DNA from: Owenia fusiformis
Taxonomy: Eukaryota; Annelida; Polychaeta; Sabellida; Oweniidae
Assembly (NCBI GenBank): GCA_903813345.2
Contig: CAIIXF020000005.1
Location: 17,861,375 to 17,925,374 of the forward strand
DNA length: 64,000 nucleotides
Direction: 5' to 3'
Shown here: positions 14,301-28,541 of the stretch, one piece after another
How the letters are laid out: each line of letters opens with the position of its first letter
Position numbering within the stretch: the first letter of the stretch is position 1
Notes under the pieces: model-generated
Database searches by the model: none
The model's input: only the letters and a program-made list of their open reading frames with translations
What the model was told of the DNA's origin: nothing
Position numbers and translations under genes: made by a program

Positions 14301-17300
14301 CTCAACTTCTTTCTCATGGTTTACTTTTTGGAAGCACCTACTGACTTATTTAAGATATTAATGTATCTTATATGGGTTGCAAACCATATAGTATACACTT
14401 TATTGAAGAAATATGACAAAAATGTAGGAAAGTATGCCTACATAATGAATAAAATACGATGTAAAGTTGATAATTGAGAAAGTTACCGCGAAGTTTCCAC
14501 TAAAGAATCTCAATATCCTCATATTATCACGTTAACTGAAGTATTCTGAGAGTAGTATATACATTCTTAACATATTTTGCATCATTGATGTTATTTTGAA
14601 GAATTTTACCATTATTTTTCCTGAGGAAATTTCATTCGAAATCCCGAGATCAAATTTTTGGATGAGAGGACTACGCGTGTCAATATCAACCTCTTGGGAT
14701 TAACACTACAACTTGAAAGATGCGATAGACTGCTCAAATATCGACCACAGATCCAGTGCTCATGTGTATCAAAAGCACGTAGACTGTGGAATAACCCACT
14801 ATAAATATCAAATTGTTATAAAATTTTGAACTTTTATACAAGGGTAGACCTGGGAGGGTAGCATTTGATCTTGAACAGTGTTTGATATGTCGTGCAGTTT
14901 TACCAATAAATATTTGGTTGCAATGTAGGCATATCCAAAGAAAGTTACTTATGTGCATAAAATATTTATATACAAGTGTCGAACTCTGTAAACAATTTTT
15001 ACACAGGTAATTAACATTTTAAACAATAATGACCTTTTTTCAAGTGTAACTCTTTACTTTGGCCATGACCTTGCTGAATAGTGTCGGATACAAACCAATC
15101 AACTACGTCGAGAAATCTTTTGAAGGCAATGTTTTCTAGGGGGAATTTATCCTTAGATACCAGCTCCAAAAATGTCCTGAATGTTCCAACTGACTCATCT
15201 TTTGAGAGTTTTTCAGCAACAACAGGAATCGTTTTTTTTTTCATTTTACATGTATCATTTCTTCGGTGACTATCATTTCATTATCTTCGCCCATTAATGA
15301 ATCATCAAAATCAGTTGTTTCATCTTGAATCTGGACAGTGTCCATTTCATTGGAGGATTTGCTGCATTTAATTTCAGTTGTCATTTCATTGTATTGAATT
15401 TCATGTGTTATTAAATCATATTGACATTTTATTGGGTTGAATTTTGAATTTTTGAACATTTCATTTTATTTTCATTAATTACACTTTGTCATATATTCAT
15501 CGCTATCAATAATTATTCTTTCATTTGCGTTTGTCACTGCACTTGGTATAATTCTGGAGAAATTTCTTGTTGTTATTCTTATATTGTTATTGATCCTGCT
15601 AATGTTTCTGAGCTTTAATTCATCATCTGGCCTGGGTGCATTTCAAGTAGGTGATGAATCATATCTGTAAATTCTTACACCTCCTGTTTGTGTTGCAATA
15701 GTAACATTCGAATCCTAGTCTGAAATAAAATGAAAACATTTTAGTATGCATTAGAATCATAAAATACTCACCCGCCGTAGTCCTCTCCTAATTTTCGGCA
15801 GAGTTCTACTTAGGACTTGTACTGTAACAAATTCGGGCTATTATAGGATCTTATTACATGCATAGATGGTGGATGGGGTCATCATCGTTCAATTGTCAGC
15901 TTATCTGGATAATTGGTAGCTTAGCAGTTGATCGAGAGGAAGAAATAAATGGAAATAATTTGACGGTTTTTTGGAATTTGTTTTTATCTCAGCAGCACAT
16001 GCCAATAGGTCGCCGTTTTATAGTAAGCTGTCAAACATACGTAGGTACTTTGAATATCATTCTTTTAAGAAATTCAATAATCGCTGGTATACAGCTTGAA
16101 AAACAATAAAAATGTTGGAAAGAAAACTTACCTCTCTTCAGCCATGTTTGAAATAGCCAGATAGTCTCTTCAAACGCAGCCAGCGTAGTAATATTGCGCG
16201 CGCTCTATGTGTAGGGTGGTTACCTTACATTAAATAAGCTATAAAAGTTAGATTTTGTCATGGCACAAATTATGCTATTTATTTGTATTTATGTATTATG
16301 AATGTACCTTTCTATAGTTTACCATTTTTCATGTTTTATTTTTAGTATGTGATTATTGTTGAGTAAAATCAGAATTAAAAGAAACCTGTTTTTGTCACAT
16401 CCAATCAGTCAAGCCTGTACTTGACAAGAACATCTCTAAATGTTTTATTTCAATTTTCCAGCTAGCCACATCACAGAAGAAGAGATCATAGGCCAAAAGA
16501 GTGATCGTCAACTCATGAGAGAGCTACCAGAAGAGCAACAGATCAAAATCAGAGCAGAGGTGGGTTTGTTTTAAAATGCAAAATAGAATCGAAAGGAATT
16601 GAATTAGCAAACAGACATGGAGTTAATAACCTTTGTTTGTCCGAATTAACCCCATCTAGTTTCTGAATACCACACTTTGATGGGATGTTTTAATTGACTT
16701 AAGCATATTCCTAACATCTTTCTTTACCTTGACGTGAAATTAAACAAGGCAGACATTAACATCATATTATTTGAAACATTTTTACAAAATTTGTTATTTT
16801 TCATTTTACCAATCAGTGATGACGGTCATCTCCATGTAAATTTCCTTTGAAAAAATGGTCATCTCTGAACCCTGTTGTACTCAGACTGCCTCTAAACACA
16901 ATACTCATTTTGATAAACAAAAAATTCCAAATTACATAGTATGCCTGCAAACTATAACAATTATAATTTTTTTCAGGTTGCAGACTTCTTGGAGGAAAGA
17001 CGTAGGTTTGACAAGGAGGTACTCAAGTGGGACTCAACAGGAAATGACATCATCGTTATCGCAAAGCAGATGTGTATGATCATGATGGAAATGACAGATT
17101 TCACAAGGTAACATTCTGGCATTTAATTTGCTTTCTTTTTATAATATTAATGGTGCATTAAACTGTCTAATTACCTGTTATACTACACCAAGTCTGTTTT
17201 TTTTTTTTGTAACATGTTTAATTTCACAAAGTGAATTTTTGTTCCAAAACTGGAGATTTTAAAAAAGTTTTTTTATCGTGTAAATGCAATCCAGTAAAAT

Positions 17301-19328
17301 GCATCAATGTTTAGTCAAGTCCAACCAAAGAAAAATATGTTTCAATTTTGAACCAATATACCTGTACATTTTTAAATGAATTGACCCATTTTTCATTCAG
17401 GGGTCGTGGACCATTGAAGAACACGATGGATGTTATTAACGCTGCCAAGAAAATCTCAGAGGCTGGACAGAAACTTGATAAACTAGCTAGAAACATTGCA
17501 GAAGATGTGAGTAGTAAATATGTCATGTCTTGTTTTGAAAAGCAAAAATAGAGTGGAAAAGAGTAGAACAAGCATGGAATATGATGAACATGCATGAAGT
17601 GAGCTCTCCAAATTATGTTATAAGGTCTGATACTTTATTTAAATGTTAAAGATAAATTCAGAAGTTCATTGTAAAGTTCAGGAAGGCTATAGGTTCAAGA
17701 AACATAGAAGACAGAGATGTTTTATTTCATATGATTTATAGTAAATTTATCTTCATCCCTGACATAACATAACTTTGGTTAAACCAGTTGAGGAAAATTT
17801 GACTCATAATTATTCAGAAATATAAACTGAAGCATTTCTAATTCAGAGATTGGATGATGCATGTACCATATTGTATTCTGCCAAATTCTGAGCCAGTTTG
17901 ATGCCATATTGCTCTTGGGACTATGTAAACTATTGCCACTTCTCCCTCGTTGTTTTAATGTCCCAAGATCCTGTTGCATCTTTTTGATTTGCTTGCTTTG
18001 TTTTAGTGTCCTGAGTCTGCCTCCAAGCAAGATCTGACTGCGTACCTACAGCGAATTGCTCTCTACTGCCATCAGTTGAACATTACTAGCAAAGTAAAGG
18101 CAGATGTACAGAACATCAGTGGAGAACTCATTGTATCAGGGGTAAGTTATAACAACTTTGTATTTCTATATCCTCAGAATGACTGTGACATAAGATAATC
18201 CTCCTAGGATTGTATTGATCGCTTGTGCAAATTATTTTTCTATCTTCTTTCATATTAATGAATTGTAGGATGATTTAACAATGTATGTCTTGCTTGATTG
18301 TAATTTCAAGAATGCAGATTATTTGAAACACATGTATTGTGTTCTGATTGGATATATCAGGCCTAGCTATGTCTGAATATCAATTAAAAGCATTTTGAAT
18401 GCTAAAAAATACACTGTGGATGCTCCTACCAGAACCTATATCTGTTGTTTATCTTTCAGTTGGACAGTGCTACATCTTTGATCACTTCAGCCAAGAACTT
18501 GATGAATGCTGTGGTGTTGACTGTAAAGGCCTCCTATGTTGCCTCAACAAAATACCAGAAGAACATGGGCAAGGTATGGGACATTATTACACTTACAAAT
18601 TTGGTCATTTATAGTGTGTCATTTGTGGCGCACATGGTAAGCCTTAAGGAATCACCCTCCCATCTGTCCTTCCATTCGTCCATCCATGAAAACTCCAATA
18701 CATGTCAAATACGTGTACTGTATATATGTTATATCATACAGTCAAATTATCAAATATATTTAACTGAATTTTCTTGATTAGCCTACTGGTATTTGAAATG
18801 AAAATGAACATATTAATTTTGTAACATGATCTTTGAAGCTCTGAAATAACATCCTCCGATCACAGGGCTTCAAAATCCAGAATGCATTCTTTCTTTTTAC
18901 CCCCTGCGATAAGCAGTTAGCATTTCCGCGATTAAGAACTCGCAATCTGATTGGCTCTCATGTATAAGTTATTGCACATAATTAGATCACGTGATTCAGT
19001 TTAATTGGGCGCTTCCAAATTGGTTATACCAGGGGTAAGTTCTGGATACCTGCTTAGGAGGATGTGAAATAAAAGTAAAGACTTTAAACACAACTATGTC
19101 ATATTGGGACTCTCATATTGTATCATATTGTTTTGTGGAATCATTATTACTGTGGAATTATTTCTTTTTCAGGCTTATACAAGAGTATCTTGGAAGATGA
19201 AAGCCCCCGAGAAGAAACCACTCGTAAGAAGGGAAAACCCAGACGAGCTACGTGCAAAAGTACGAAAAAGTGCACAGAAAAAGAAAATAGAACCAATAAA
19301 GGCTCTTAGTGAATTCCAAGAAAACTAA
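2228..19328 (+). CDS. CTNNA: Alpha-catenin, complete gene (copy 1)
   Basis: Alpha-catenin links the cadherin/beta-catenin complex to F-actin at adherens junctions and recruits vinculin under tension. Constitutive coding exons: 2228-2353, 2672-2861, 3200-3366, 3887-4096, 5297-5470, 5818-6021, 8160-8393, 8571-8663, 8899-9055, 9250-9450, 9625-9776, 10155-10227, 16462-16559, 16977-17107, 17401-17506, 18007-18141, 18460-18573, 19173-19328. All borders are AG/GT and phases match, giving 906 codons. Diagnostic stretches include GRSKKAHVL, DPCSS.KRG.MVRAARALL, RPSLEERLESIISGAALMA, DHVSDSFLETNVPLLVLIEA, NEFIDASRLVYDG, CMIMMEMTDFTRG and KMKAPEKKPLV.RE. The beta-catenin-binding/dimerisation region is residues about 1-265, the M (mechanosensing) domain about 275-640 and the actin-binding domain about 670-906. 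Vinculin and alpha-catulin are excluded by near-collinear identity with alpha-catenins. Two in-frame optional exons are listed separately. GRK starts 3 kb downstream on the same strand. Confidence 0.95.
2672..2861 (+). CDS. CTNNA: Alpha-catenin exon, residues 43-105
   Basis: The exon lies between TTTTCATAG and GTAAGG and reads VTTLVN through a basic patch (KKKKGRSKKAHVL) to DDVRKTG, in the beta-catenin-binding/homodimerisation region. It ends one nucleotide into a codon, which the next exon completes. It is absent from duplicate copy 2. Confidence 0.93.
3200..3366 (+). CDS. CTNNA: Alpha-catenin exon, residues 106-161
   Basis: Reads EFAEDPCSSMKRGAMVRAAR and then SVTRLLILADM, among the most conserved parts of the N-terminal helical domain. 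The acceptor is TCTCCAG and the donor GTAAGG; the carried base restores phase 0 at the end. Absent from copy 2. Confidence 0.94.
3887..4096 (+). CDS. CTNNA: Alpha-catenin exon, residues 162-231
   Basis: Exactly 70 codons, phase 0 at both ends, from VEELLHRIRN to LKKNNVMLLTTSK. It contains AAKRQMDLKDPRRRDDIAGA, matching the vertebrate AAKRQQELKD region. This is the last exon before the duplication breakpoint at 5062, so it exists only once in the window. Confidence 0.92.
4097..5296 (+). other. CTNNA: Alpha-catenin intron 4, holding the left duplication breakpoint
   Basis: Contains a T run at about 4113-4133 just after the donor and an imperfect 131-bp tandem repeat at 4372-4646. It also has a 12-bp inverted repeat (gatgcagtcaat / attgactgcatc, about 4924 and 4997) able to form a stem-loop. 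The left breakpoint of the 24-kb duplication falls at 5062-5065. No exon-like sequence is visible. Confidence 0.7.
4372..4646 (+). repeat. Imperfect direct tandem repeat, two units of about 131-144 bp
   Basis: Unit 1 starts at 4372 and unit 2 at 4503. Both begin acagtgaacagtctcatttg and end ctacaaaagtaatac, with a small insertion in unit 2. Intronic and non-coding. Confidence 0.85.
5297..5470 (+). CDS. CTNNA: Alpha-catenin exon, residues 232-289
   Basis: Begins AFVRHPELAAAKANRDY and ends GELAAALDEFD; 58 codons, phase 0 on both sides. It matches the QHPDVAAYKANRD and GGGELAYALNNFD regions of vertebrate alphaE-catenin. This is the first exon included in the duplication (copy at 29529-29702). 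Confidence 0.93.
5818..6021 (+). CDS. CTNNA: Alpha-catenin exon, residues 290-357 (vinculin-binding segment)
   Basis: Reads QKVIMDP, then RPSLEERLESIISGAALMAD, DERRERIVAECN and ALQDLLSEYMHN. It corresponds to the vinculin-binding region mapped in vertebrate alphaE-catenin at about residues 305-352, whose end coincides with the end of this exon. 68 codons, phase 0; acceptor GTTATAG, donor GTAAGT. Confidence 0.94.
6359..6385 (+). CDS. CTNNA: Candidate alternative 27-nt microexon of alpha-catenin (CKKPAKYGQ)
   Basis: Nine codons between GATATTACAG and GTAAAG, phase 0 at both ends, so inclusion or skipping leaves the frame open. It would insert a lysine-rich nonapeptide between EYMHN and AGRRD, directly after the vinculin-binding helix. 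The vertebrate alphaE protein I know has no insert here. The identical sequence is in copy 2 (30591-30617). Supported only by splice-site quality, phase and position. Confidence 0.6.
7470..7671 (+). repeat. Minisatellite, 20-bp unit, 10 units
   Basis: Tandem units of attactgtgtctaaagtatt with variation mostly in the last two bases, so the array falls into two blocks (endings cg/tg, then tt). Intronic; copy 2 at 31702-31903. Confidence 0.95.
7844..8157 (+). repeat. Minisatellite, 29-bp unit, about 11 units, abutting a splice acceptor
   Basis: The unit runs TACATGTTAACATAGAATAT then ATGTATTAT, with one shortened unit and a few substitutions (acatg to acacg). The last degenerate unit ends ATGTATTATTTCAG, so the acceptor of the 8160 exon is continuous with the array. 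Copy 2 is at about 32076-32389 with one extra substitution (32248). Confidence 0.93.
8160..8393 (+). CDS. CTNNA: Alpha-catenin exon, residues 358-435
   Basis: 78 codons, phase 0 at both ends. Contains KKTRDLRRQLRKAVVDHVSD, then SFLETNVPLLVLIEAAKAG and EYAAVFTEHANKLVE, diagnostic of the M domain. The donor is GTGGGT. Confidence 0.95.
8571..8663 (+). CDS. CTNNA: Alpha-catenin exon, residues 436-466
   Basis: 31 codons, phase 0: VANLACSMSNNEEGVKMVR to ESLCPQ, the conserved M-domain segment. Acceptor CATCTTTAG, donor GTACAT. Copy 2 at 32803-32895. Confidence 0.95.
8899..9055 (+). CDS. CTNNA: Alpha-catenin exon, residues 467-518
   Basis: Reads VINAARILAARPKSKVAQEN to DDITTIDDFLAVS and ends one base into the next codon; acceptor AATTGACAG. 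Copy 2 at 33131-33287. Confidence 0.94.
9250..9450 (+). CDS. CTNNA: Alpha-catenin exon, residues 519-585
   Basis: Reads ESHILEDVNKCVLALQEGD, LDRTAGAIRGRSARV and TAEMDNYEPGVYTERVL, matching the third M subdomain. Acceptor AATTTCCAG, donor GTATGT, ending with one carried base. Copy 2 at 33482-33682. Confidence 0.95.
9625..9776 (+). CDS. CTNNA: Alpha-catenin exon, residues 586-636
   Basis: Reads VMPNFAEKVEVAVDSLSSRP and ENEFIDASRLVYDGVRDIRR, the C-terminal end of the M domain. Acceptor TCTCTCTTTCAG, donor GTTAGT. Copy 2 at 33857-34008. Confidence 0.95.
10155..10227 (+). CDS. CTNNA: Alpha-catenin linker exon, residues 637-660
   Basis: A short acidic exon (GPDELDTESEVEYEYDDYEN then RSMN) in the flexible linker between the M and actin-binding domains. 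In vertebrate alphaE this linker is phosphorylated by casein kinases. Ends one base into a codon; acceptor CCTCTATAG, donor GTAAGT. Copy 2 at 34387-34459. Confidence 0.88.
11217..11247. mobile_element. Miniature Tc1/mariner-like footprint, 31 bp
   Basis: Nearly pure inverted repeat: CAGGGTGACCCAAAAA at the left, and the reverse of CAGGGTGATCCAAAAA at the right, both flanked by TA. The ends resemble mariner-type termini and the size suggests an extreme internal deletion. Copy 2 at 35449-35479. Confidence 0.5.
11364..11447 (+). CDS. CTNNA: Candidate 84-nt alternative cassette exon of alpha-catenin
   Basis: Lies between a good acceptor (TTTTAATTTTAG) and a weaker donor (GTAGTT). Spliced after 10227 it reads SSQPSTYNRVLNTEV, then DVTLALDYDRDDTG, with no stop. 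Its length is a multiple of three and it leaves one carried base exactly as the upstream exon does, so it can be included or skipped without changing downstream frame. It would add 28 mostly acidic residues to the linker before the actin-binding domain. The open frame continues well past the donor, so a chance ORF remains possible. Copy 2 at 35596-35679. Confidence 0.45.
13223..13525. mobile_element. Tc1/mariner-like MITE, 303 bp
   Basis: Imperfect terminal inverted repeats: GGCCGATAAAAATGAGTACA at the left, and the reverse of GTTGGCCAAAATGAGTACAC at the right. TA dinucleotides flank both ends (13221-13222 and 13526-13527), as for Tc1/mariner insertions. No transposase is encoded. Copy 2 at 37455-37757. 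Confidence 0.65.
14233..16219. mobile_element. TIR DNA transposon, about 2.0 kb, PIF/Harbinger-like by target site
   Basis: Long imperfect terminal inverted repeats of about 70 bp: 14233-14301 begins CCACCCTACACATAGAGCGC, and 16150-16219 is the reverse with CTACGCTGGCTGC..TTTGAAG. The element is bounded by TTA on both sides (14230-14232, 16220-16222), matching the TWA target preference of PIF/Harbinger; GTTAC read as a 5-bp duplication is an alternative. Inside are only broken ORFs on the - strand. I do not recognise a DDE transposase, so the superfamily is inferred from the ends alone. Copy 2 at 38465-40451. Confidence 0.7.
15011..15459 (-). pseudogene. Broken transposon ORF pair, unrecognised protein
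   Basis: Two open frames on the - strand overlap by ATGA at a run of 10 A: 15241-15459 (72 aa, acidic, ending EEMIHVK) and 15011-15244 (77 aa, with the stretch FLELVSKDKFPLENIAFKRF and then LDVVDWFVSD). The join at a homopolymer suggests one former frame broken by an indel. They lie inside the 2-kb TIR element, so they are probably remnants of its own protein. I cannot name the family. Copy 2 at 39243-39691 carries the same break. Confidence 0.45.
16462..16559 (+). CDS. CTNNA: Alpha-catenin exon, residues 661-693
   Basis: Reads SHITEEEIIGQKSDRQLMRE then LPEEQQIKIRAE, equivalent to the vertebrate QLIAGQSARAIMAQLPQEQK region at the start of the actin-binding domain. Acceptor TTTTCCAG, donor GTGGGT. 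Copy 2 at 40694-40791. Confidence 0.92.
16977..17107 (+). CDS. CTNNA: Alpha-catenin exon, residues 694-737
   Basis: Reads VADFLEERRRFDKEVLKWDS, then GNDIIVIAKQMCMIMMEMTD, a hallmark of the alpha-catenin/vinculin actin-binding bundle. Ends two bases into the Arg codon of the TRG junction. Copy 2 at 41209-41339. Confidence 0.96.
17401..17506 (+). CDS. CTNNA: Alpha-catenin exon, residues 737-772
   Basis: Reads GRGPLKNTMDVINAAKKISE to LARNIAED in the actin-binding domain. It takes two carried bases and restores phase 0. Acceptor TTCATTCAG, donor GTGAGT. Copy 2 at 41633-41738. Confidence 0.95.
18007..18141 (+). CDS. CTNNA: Alpha-catenin exon, residues 773-817
   Basis: Reads CPESASKQDLTAYLQRIALY then CHQLNITSKVKADVQNISGE in the actin-binding domain. 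45 codons, phase 0; acceptor TTTGTTTTAG, donor GTAAGT. Copy 2 at 42239-42373. Confidence 0.96.
18460..18573 (+). CDS. CTNNA: Alpha-catenin exon, residues 818-855
   Basis: Reads LDSATSLITSAKNLMNAVVL, then TVKASYVASTKYQK, the highly conserved actin-binding helix. 38 codons, phase 0. Because it ends in phase 0, it could join the first duplicated exon (29529) in frame if the last exon were skipped. Copy 2 at 42692-42805. Confidence 0.95.
19173..19328 (+). CDS. CTNNA: Alpha-catenin last coding exon, residues 856-906 and stop
   Basis: Reads VSWKMKAPEKKPLVRREN to IEPIKALSEFQEN, then TAA at 19326-19328. It corresponds to the basic C-terminal extension of alpha-catenins. Acceptor TTTCTTTTTCAG. Copy 2 at 43405-43560. 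Confidence 0.95.
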   Translation, partial: AYTRVSWKMKAPEKKPLVRRENPDELRAKVRKSAQKKKIEPIKALSEFQEN

Positions 19329-21098
19329 TGACAATTGAATTCCACTAATTTTTTAACCATCAGCAATATTCAGTACTAGGAATTGTAGAAATAGCTGGAT
19401 TATTTCAACATAAATGGAGTATGTGAACTTTAGTAAAACATATCAGCACAAAATAGCAAGATCCTGCCAAGATGACATTGTGGTAGGAGGGGGGTGTTGT
19501 CATTAAAATGTTATGACCCTTCCCTCCCACTATAAGCCATGCCGTTGCATCACAGATGGTGGCATCAGTTTTTCATTTCTCGTACAATTTGTGCTTTTGT
19601 TGAAAATGATATGGTGCAAGATGCTTTGACATGTTTGAGCTATAACATAATATTCCTTATATATGTACAATACATGTAATATCTACTTGTCTTCCCATTA
19701 TGTGAATGTCACATTAGTTCATGTATATTTTTAGTGCAAGTCCAAAATGTTTCAATAGCTTTATGCATAAACAATGTCACGTGTAAAAGATCTGAAAGGG
19801 TTTGCCAGATCAGTAAAATCAGCAGGAGATTAAAAGTGATTAACTATTGTTGCAAATGCTTTATTCAATAGCCCTGTAAAAATCAGGCTGTAAATTCAGT
19901 TGAAAATGTTGGATTTAACCATGACAGGTTGAGATGTGGTATTTAGATGTATATTTGGGGGTCATTGACAGAAACTTTGTTAAGTTACAAATTTGTAAAT
20001 CAATTGTTGTAACCATGGATATAATGACGTCACAGTAAGAGAACAATGGACTAAACTAATTCTTAACTTAACGAAGTTTCTGCATGGCCCCCAGTTGAGT
20101 AAAGCTATGTAATCTACTTTTAGCATGTTTCTTAAAAATTCACTTTTATTGCTGCTTCTGTAGACCAATAGACTGTTCAATTTTGAATTTGCCATCTGTG
20201 GTATTAAAACAGCCACCTGTTAGTACACATGTACTTGTTTTGCACAGCTGTTAAAACCCTAGTCATTCTCACCCAGTGTACCATGAAAGTGGCACTTTTG
20301 GCCCACCTTGTAGATGAGAGAAATGTAAACATTCTTATTTCCACAGCACGGGTCAATGAGTGATATAAAAGGACATGCCATTGGTAAACTAATACTTAGA
20401 TACCACTCGAAATATCATGCTGAAATGTTTTTCATTGTTTATGGATGAGTCTCAGAAATTGAAACCTCAAGTGCCACATCATATAAACTTGTGGTTGGAC
20501 TTAAAGTAATCTTGTGGTCAGGCTTTAAGGAATCTTGTGGTCAGGCTTTAAGGAAGGAAGTCAACATTTCCCAAATAAGGGAGAATGACATATATATTCA
20601 AAGAATTCTTGCCTCAATTGCTCACCTTATATGCTAGCTTATAAAACTCTGATTTTGGATGTCATGTTAACTATTTAAGGTCTATCAAGACAATTTGTTG
20701 AGTTGTTCTCAGACATGAAAGAGTTAAACTTGAAAAAGTTATGTATTTGGTCTTAGATGAAATTTTAGACTAGAGTTTACTTTTATAGCCAGACTGCTTT
20801 TCATTGTTGCTCACAAAACTTGCATTGACAAATATGTGAGGCAAAGCCAACTTGATTTATTGACAGCAAAAGATGTGTAAGTGGAACATACACATTTGAT
20901 ACCTTAATATTAATTGACGACTGAAAATCTTGAAAAATGGTGCATTAATGGAGGTGTACTACCTTCAAAGGTGTTCTACTTTACAGGTTTTACTGAAGTT
21001 TGAAAACTCAAAATTGTAATGTACAACTTTCCTCTTGTATATAATTGAACTTATATTTATTTGTCATTTGAGCTAGGCTTTACATGGGATGATAAACA

Positions 21099-21153
21099 AG
21101 GGTCATTCAATAAATGCTAATGAAATCTGTATTACTTTTTATTGAACAACCCT
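21099..21153. mobile_element. 55-bp inverted-repeat miniature element
   Basis: Ends AGGGTCATTCAATAAA and TTTATTGAACAACCCT are near-perfect inverted repeats around a 22-bp core. They resemble termini of very short mariner-type MITEs, but no TA flank is visible. Copy 2 at 45332-45386. Confidence 0.45.
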
Positions 21154-21613
21154 CATTCATTATACTGATACTATAGTAGTCATTTGTTCAAGGATACACA
21201 CCTTCATTTTATTTCTATTATCATGGTATTTTCCATAAATTGTTCTGATTTGTACAATTGTAATTCATTTAGAACTTCATAAATTATATAGACTGACTTT
21301 GTGTCATTTGAGATTTTTACTAATAATTACTTTGATGTATAATCTTTTTCGCATTATCTTCAGAATTCAAGTTAAACTTGTTTTGGGTTTACTATATATG
21401 ATTCTGATTGATTCAATTAGGTATCAAATGTAAACACAATATGAATAATATATTATATTTGAATAATCATGTACATAGTCTAGAAATTGTATGTATACCC
21501 TTACACGTCTCATGGTCAAACATTCATTATATCATATATAGACCATTTGTGTAAAATGCATGTTTTTATGTTATTAACAATTATGAACACAATTGTTTTT
21601 ATATGAATTAAAT

Positions 21614-21619
21614 AATAAA
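21614..21619 (+). terminator. CTNNA: Candidate alpha-catenin polyadenylation signal
   Basis: AATAAA followed about 30 bp later by a T/G-rich stretch (tttcatgttcttggt). It is about 2.3 kb past the stop codon and before GRK. Chosen by position only; copy 2 at 45847-45852. Confidence 0.35.
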
Positions 21620-22129
21620 TATTTGCATAACAATATTTATATCGTTTCATGTTCTTGGTCACGTGAATTTTGAAGCAAATGTAAGCTGAAATCATCCATA
21701 CTAGTTAAATAAGATCAAGATTTTATAATATTGATTGTGCTGAATCGCCCACAACCAAGCTCATCCATAACTAATACTGTATGGTCATGATGTCCAGAAG
21801 AGAGACAATGAAAAGTTGCATCATAGATCACAAACGATATAGTACATAGAGGTTTATTCACTATTTTCCATGTACAATATCTGAAAACTAGAATGTGCAG
21901 ACAAATATGACAAAAAAGTTTACTTTGGCCGCATACTTAGAATCGTGGTTGATCAGATTGAGACATTACATATAACGCTAGAATATTTGTGTATTTGGTA
22001 TCATAAAGATACTTTTGGTTGAGACCAAATGATAAATTACTATTCAGACAAATATTTTCAACGTTTATTTGGGTGATTTCCATCAGAAAGACATTACAAG
22101 AGTAGCAAAGTGAAGGTGATTGACCTAGA

Positions 22130-22330
22130 CCTGCCAATAACCGATGTGTGGTCGTTCATGACGTACGTAAATTCTAAGCCAATCAAATTTAATGAAGATC
22201 GAGTTCCGGTTTTGACAGCCATATTGGATCACCACACCCAATAGTTCTCGGAGAAAACCTTGGCTAAAAGGTTGCTTTCGGGGTATTTCCCTACCCCTTA
22301 GGTGTGGTACATCAAGCCAAGTCTGCAACC
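22130..22330 (+). promoter_or_regulatory. GRK5: Probable GRK 5'UTR / promoter-proximal region
   Basis: Less AT-rich than its surroundings and directly upstream of the GRK start codon. It contains CCAAT-type sequences (agccaatcaaa near 22178, acccaatag near 22239) and acgtacgt. No TATA box is obvious and the transcription start cannot be fixed. Duplicated at 46363-46563. Confidence 0.35.
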
Positions 22331-27746
<5,416 letters not shown>

Positions 27747-28367
27747 TGAGTGGACTGGTGAATACTGCCACGATACAAATTTCACCAGTCCACTAAATTT
27801 AGTTGAACCACTCAGTTTAATCGCGATTAGCACTATTTTACCACATCACAAATAGCAGCATCACTCACAAATTTTATCGTCTTTCTACCACTCATTTTGG
27901 AAAAGAATATATAGAATAGATGCATGCCATTGTGATGCTACAATTGGCAACAGTTTAAAGCCTATTGAATTTCATGGATGGCGGGAATTGTAATATTTGT
28001 TGAACCATATGCTTCCCAAATGATGTCATTTAACAACGGATAAAAAATAACATAGAGTACATATTAGGACTATGTCATATTACACCTAGTAGATGAATAC
28101 GGAGTATAGAATTGATTATGAAAATTGTCATCAGAAGCAGTGTCTATATGTTCTAATGGATATACAAGTATAAAACTGTGTAGAATCAAGATTAAATCTT
28201 CGTTATAATTTGGTCGCAAGTTATTATTCGTCAAAAGGTGGACAATAGTTTTTGCGGGATCGTGAATTATGATTTTACCAAAAACAAAACCATGGGATAG
28301 TAAAATAATTTTTTATAGGGAGTGATAAATCATCAACATGTCAATTTGGCAAATGTCATAGAGAAGA

Positions 28368-28541
28368 TACAGTAAAACTTGTCTCGTCAGAATGCCACTT
28401 GACCAGCCGAAAGTGTTCCAATTACCAGATGTTCATGTTATAAGTTTTCTTGAAGATAGGAGTCGGTGTAAGATTTAAAATTGGGGTCAAGAGAAAGTGT
28501 TAAGATCTGGAGAGGTGTTCAGATATACAGATGTTCCTGTA
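28368..28541 (+). repeat. Dispersed repeat copy (TACAGTAAAAC family)
   Basis: Begins TACAGTAAAACTTGTCTCG, contains agccgaaagtgttccaatta and ends ggtgttcagatatacagatg then ttcctgta. Related to 60435-60617, 55030-55137 (reverse) and 545-702. Duplicated at 52601-52774. Confidence 0.6.

Larger units (their letters stand above)
11448..16461 (+). other. CTNNA: Long alpha-catenin intron with DNA transposons
   Basis: About 5 kb, AT-rich. It holds a mariner-type MITE (13223-13525) and a 2-kb TIR element (14233-16219). The short ORFs are isolated and lack catenin similarity. Confidence 0.7.
19329..22330 (+). other. Alpha-catenin 3'UTR and intergenic space to GRK
   Basis: No coding sequence recognised. 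The first 2.3 kb may be 3'UTR, ending near the AATAAA at 21614. Includes a two-copy 23-bp direct repeat around 20507-20552 (aatcttgtggtcaggcttt) and a tiny inverted-repeat element at 21099-21153. The last 200 bp before 22331 should carry the GRK 5'UTR and promoter. Confidence 0.6.

Noticed and set aside
14220-14477. 85-aa ORF starting at the transposon's left end
   Set aside because: Begins in target DNA and reads through the TIR, so it is unlikely to be a protein.
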